Positions 5,863 to 7,895 of a stretch of 7,895 nucleotides of DNA are shown here, piece after piece. Position 1 is the first letter of the stretch. The number at the start of each line of letters is the position of its first letter. The translations under genes were made by a program, and so were the position numbers. The DNA is from Verrucomicrobiota bacterium (lineage in GTDB: Bacteria; Verrucomicrobiota; Verrucomicrobiia; Opitutales; UBA2995): assembly GCA_027297085.1 (NCBI GenBank), contig JAPUIL010000719.1, forward strand, positions 1 to 7,895, given 5' to 3'. The notes beneath the pieces are model-generated. The model was given only the letters and a program-made list of their open reading frames with translations, had not been told where the DNA came from and did no database searches.

Positions 5863-7164
5863 ATGAAACGTGTGCAATTCAATTTTTCAAAACACGTGTC
5901 TCGTCGATCCTTTCTGAAGGGAGTGGGTGTCAGCCTGGCTTTACCGGCTCTGGAAAGTATGTTTCCGGCGTTTGCGGCTGTCCCCAGCATACAAGGACCG
6001 CGCAGGTTAGTTGCGGTTGGCAATTCCTTCGGCATGTATCAGCCGTCCTTTTTCCCAACAGGAACGGGTGCCGACTACGTGGCTCCTGAATTATTACAGC
6101 CTTTGGACAAGTTACGTAAGAATTTCACTATCTTTTCTAATCTCGACCACGGGCTCACCGGTGGACACTTCGGAGTGCATTCCTTCCTTTCGGGAGTTTT
6201 GAAAGTGGATGCCAAAAATATGCCCGATGGAAACATCAGCCTTGATCAACGTGCATCGGAGGTCCTGGGGTCGGCCACCCGGTTTCCGACCCTCACAGTG
6301 GGGTCCAGCAGCGGCTTGCACAATGGTTGCCAGATGTCATGGACACGCTCTGGTGTGCGCGTACCGCCGATCACCGGACCGCGTGAGCTTTTTCAAAAAC
6401 TTTTTATCCAGCAATCGGATGAAGGTAAGAAGGCTGCAACCGAGAGATCAGTATTAAAAAAGTCGATACTCGATTCTGTGTTGGAAGATGCCAATTCAAT
6501 GTCGCGTTCCGTTACGTCTCGGGATCGCGACAAGCTCGATGAATACCTGACCGCGGTTCGTGAATCGGAAATCAAAGTGAATCAAAGTCGCCACTGGATC
6601 GGTGTGCCAAAACCGGGTGCTCCGATCGAAGAGCCAGGCAATCAAGGCATTGTCCTGGATCTGCCACTCCTTTACGATTTGATTGTGATAGCCTTGCAGA
6701 CCGACTCTACTCGGATTGCAACTCTGGAAATTTCAAGTGATCAATTTGATGCTACCGTATTGGGCGTGTCCGGCGGCTACCATCTCACTTCCCACCACGG
6801 CCAGCAGGAGGATAAGATTCGTGATCTTATAAAACTAGAGCTGTATCAAACTCAGAATTTTGCCAGGTTCCTGGATAAATTGAATACGCTCAAAGACGAA
6901 TTAACTGGAGGAAGCCTTTTGGATGATTCCATTGTGCTTTTTGGTTCCGGTATGGGAAATGCCAATGCGCACACCAATACCGATCTCCCCATTGTGGTAG
7001 CAGGCGGCGGATTCAAGCATGGTCAGCACATTGCCTTGCCTGAGGAAGGTTATAAACGAGTACCTTTATCCAATTTGTATCTGTCTATTTTAAATCGAAT
7101 GGGTGTTGAGGACGACTATTTCTCCCAGAGCACTGGTACTCTGCCACAACTTGAAACCACCTGA
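5863..7164 (+). CDS. Tat-exported DUF1552 (HXXSHH-motif) protein
   Basis: This 433-residue protein belongs to DUF1552, a family of unknown biochemical function found mostly in planctomycetes, verrucomicrobia and myxobacteria. The N-terminus carries a twin-arginine signal: SRRSFLKG at residues 13-20, a hydrophobic stretch GVSLALPAL, and an AFAA cleavage region near 36-39. It is therefore exported folded, perhaps with a cofactor or metal. The naming motif is intact as HLTSHH at residues 307-312. Further conserved features are GGHFGVHSFLSG with His102 and His106, DSTRIATLEISSDQ, LFGSGMGNANAHTNTDLPIVVAGGG, and the C-terminal PLSNLYLSILNRMGV. The histidines and the Asn/Asp-rich block suggest a metal site, which is inference. 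The start is fixed by the Tat signal and by the promoter just upstream. The stop is 15 bases before the cytochrome gene, so the two form an operon, as is usual for this family. Confidence 0.93.
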   Translation: MKRVQFNFSKHVSRRSFLKGVGVSLALPALESMFPAFAAVPSIQGPRRLVAVGNSFGMYQPSFFPTGTGADYVAPELLQPLDKLRKNFTIFSNLDHGLTGGHFGVHSFLSGVLKVDAKNMPDGNISLDQRASEVLGSATRFPTLTVGSSSGLHNGCQMSWTRSGVRVPPITGPRELFQKLFIQQSDEGKKAATERSVLKKSILDSVLEDANSMSRSVTSRDRDKLDEYLTAVRESEIKVNQSRHWIGVPKPGAPIEEPGNQGIVLDLPLLYDLIVIALQTDSTRIATLEISSDQFDATVLGVSGGYHLTSHHGQQEDKIRDLIKLELYQTQNFARFLDKLNTLKDELTGGSLLDDSIVLFGSGMGNANAHTNTDLPIVVAGGGFKHGQHIALPEEGYKRVPLSNLYLSILNRMGVEDDYFSQSTGTLPQLETT

Positions 7165-7179
7165 ATTCTAGGTATCACG

Positions 7180-7895
7180 GTGAAACGCCTGCTTGTATTT
7201 CTGGCGACATGGCCCTTGTTAAACGGATTCTTGTGGGCTGAAACCGATTTTGAGGCGGCTTTCCCTGAGTTTGTTGATCAGTATTGTGTTAAATGCCATG
7301 GTCCCAAAAAACAGAAAGGCGATCGGCGTTTTGATCGCTTGGAATTACCCATCGAAGATTCCGAGACACTGATTCAGCTGCAGGATATGCTGGATATCCT
7401 GAATCTGGGCGAAATGCCGCCAGAAGACGAAGACAAGCGGCCCGCAGTCACCGCGCTCCTCGAAACGATCGAACAGCTGACCCACGCGATCGAGGAGCAT
7501 CATGCACTACTGGCGAGCACGGATCGTCAAACGGTTTTAAGACGCCTCAACAGTAGGGAATATTTAAATACGATTCGGGATATTTTTCAGATCAATACTT
7601 CGTTGTTCGATCCCACTCAATCCTTCCCGCCGGATGACTCTGTCGATCATCTCGATACGCTGGGCAATCACCTCGTAACCTCCGGTTACTTGTGGGATCA
7701 ATACTTCGAAGCCGCAGACGAAACCATTGAAAAAGTGTTCGCCGTCAGAGAAAAGCCGCCGCTTCGCGCCTGGAAGTTCACCGACAACTTCCGAGGCCTC
7801 CAAGGTCTCGACACCGTCATGGAGAAGCTCTGCAACTACGAGTACATCGCCCTCTACGACCTTCCATCTTCCGTGCAGCACGTCGGAGCCTATGG
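7180..7895 (+). CDS. Cytochrome c / DUF1587-containing protein (DUF1592-type, partial, C-terminus off window)
   Basis: The first 238 codons are present and the frame is open to the window end. I start it at GTG 7180, six bases after a weak AGGT ribosome site. This gives a signal peptide (MKRLLVFLATWPLLNGFLWA, cleavage near residue 20). Next is a cytochrome c domain with the haem-binding C36-V-K-C-H40 and a likely axial Met79 in LGEMPPE, the pattern of the 'planctomycete-type cytochrome' domain. A DUF1587 segment follows at about 118-180 (VLRRLNSREYLNTIRDIF), and the remaining residues should run into DUF1592, DUF1588 and DUF1585, outside the window. The mature protein is probably a large extracytoplasmic haem protein of about 700-900 residues, judged from the family. 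It is paired with the DUF1552 gene 15 bases upstream. The physiological substrate is not known. The 3' part shows more GC-rich third positions than the 5' part, but no frameshift. Confidence 0.9.
   Translation, partial: MKRLLVFLATWPLLNGFLWAETDFEAAFPEFVDQYCVKCHGPKKQKGDRRFDRLELPIEDSETLIQLQDMLDILNLGEMPPEDEDKRPAVTALLETIEQLTHAIEEHHALLASTDRQTVLRRLNSREYLNTIRDIFQINTSLFDPTQSFPPDDSVDHLDTLGNHLVTSGYLWDQYFEAADETIEKVFAVREKPPLRAWKFTDNFRGLQGLDTVMEKLCNYEYIALYDLPSSVQHVGAY

Noticed and set aside
7564..7881. Open frame of 105 codons on the minus strand
   Set aside because: It lies wholly inside the plus-strand cytochrome/DUF1587 gene, whose haem motif and family blocks are clear. It is a shadow frame.

Overview
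The window reads as a chromosomal segment from a bacterium of the PVC group, most likely a marine Verrucomicrobiota (Opitutae-like). Three things suggest this: a secreted S1-type sulfatase, a Tat-exported DUF1552 (HXXSHH) protein next to a haem-bearing 'Planctomycete-type' cytochrome/DUF1587 protein, and a TRAP transporter beside the sulfatase. These combinations are typical of polysaccharide-degrading planctomycetes and verrucomicrobia. The assignment rests on protein recognition only. No rRNA, tRNA, CRISPR array, insertion sequence or phage gene is visible.

Layout. (1) 1-1226, minus strand: a TRAP transporter operon, with the solute-binding protein DctP first and the small membrane subunit DctQ next, cut by the window edge. 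The large subunit DctM would be expected beyond base 1. (2) 1351-2784, plus strand: a secreted sulfatase, divergent from the TRAP operon. (3) 2793-5672, minus strand: three tandem paralogues of an unrecognised secreted protein of about 290 residues. They converge on the sulfatase, with only 8 bases between the stop codons. (4) 5863-7895, plus strand: a DUF1552 protein followed after 15 bases by a large cytochrome/DUF1587 protein cut by the window end. This pair is divergent from the paralogue cluster across a 190-base region that holds plausible promoters for both sides.

How the genes may work together. The sulfatase probably removes sulfate esters from algal or animal glycans outside the cytoplasm, and the TRAP system imports an organic acid, possibly a uronate or another acidic product. 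That link is inferred only from adjacency. DUF1552 and DUF1587/1592-type proteins are very often neighbours in these phyla, and both carry export signals, so they probably form one extracytoplasmic redox unit of unknown substrate. The three paralogues are the least explained part of the window. They share a fixed signal-peptide cleavage position, a conserved hydrophobic-strand core (DLLIVVHxG) and a conserved RYSIRxxGQS block, and they may be distantly related to the DUF4136 lipoprotein fold. A palindrome overlaps the -35 box of the likely promoter of the first paralogue, which suggests a regulated locus.
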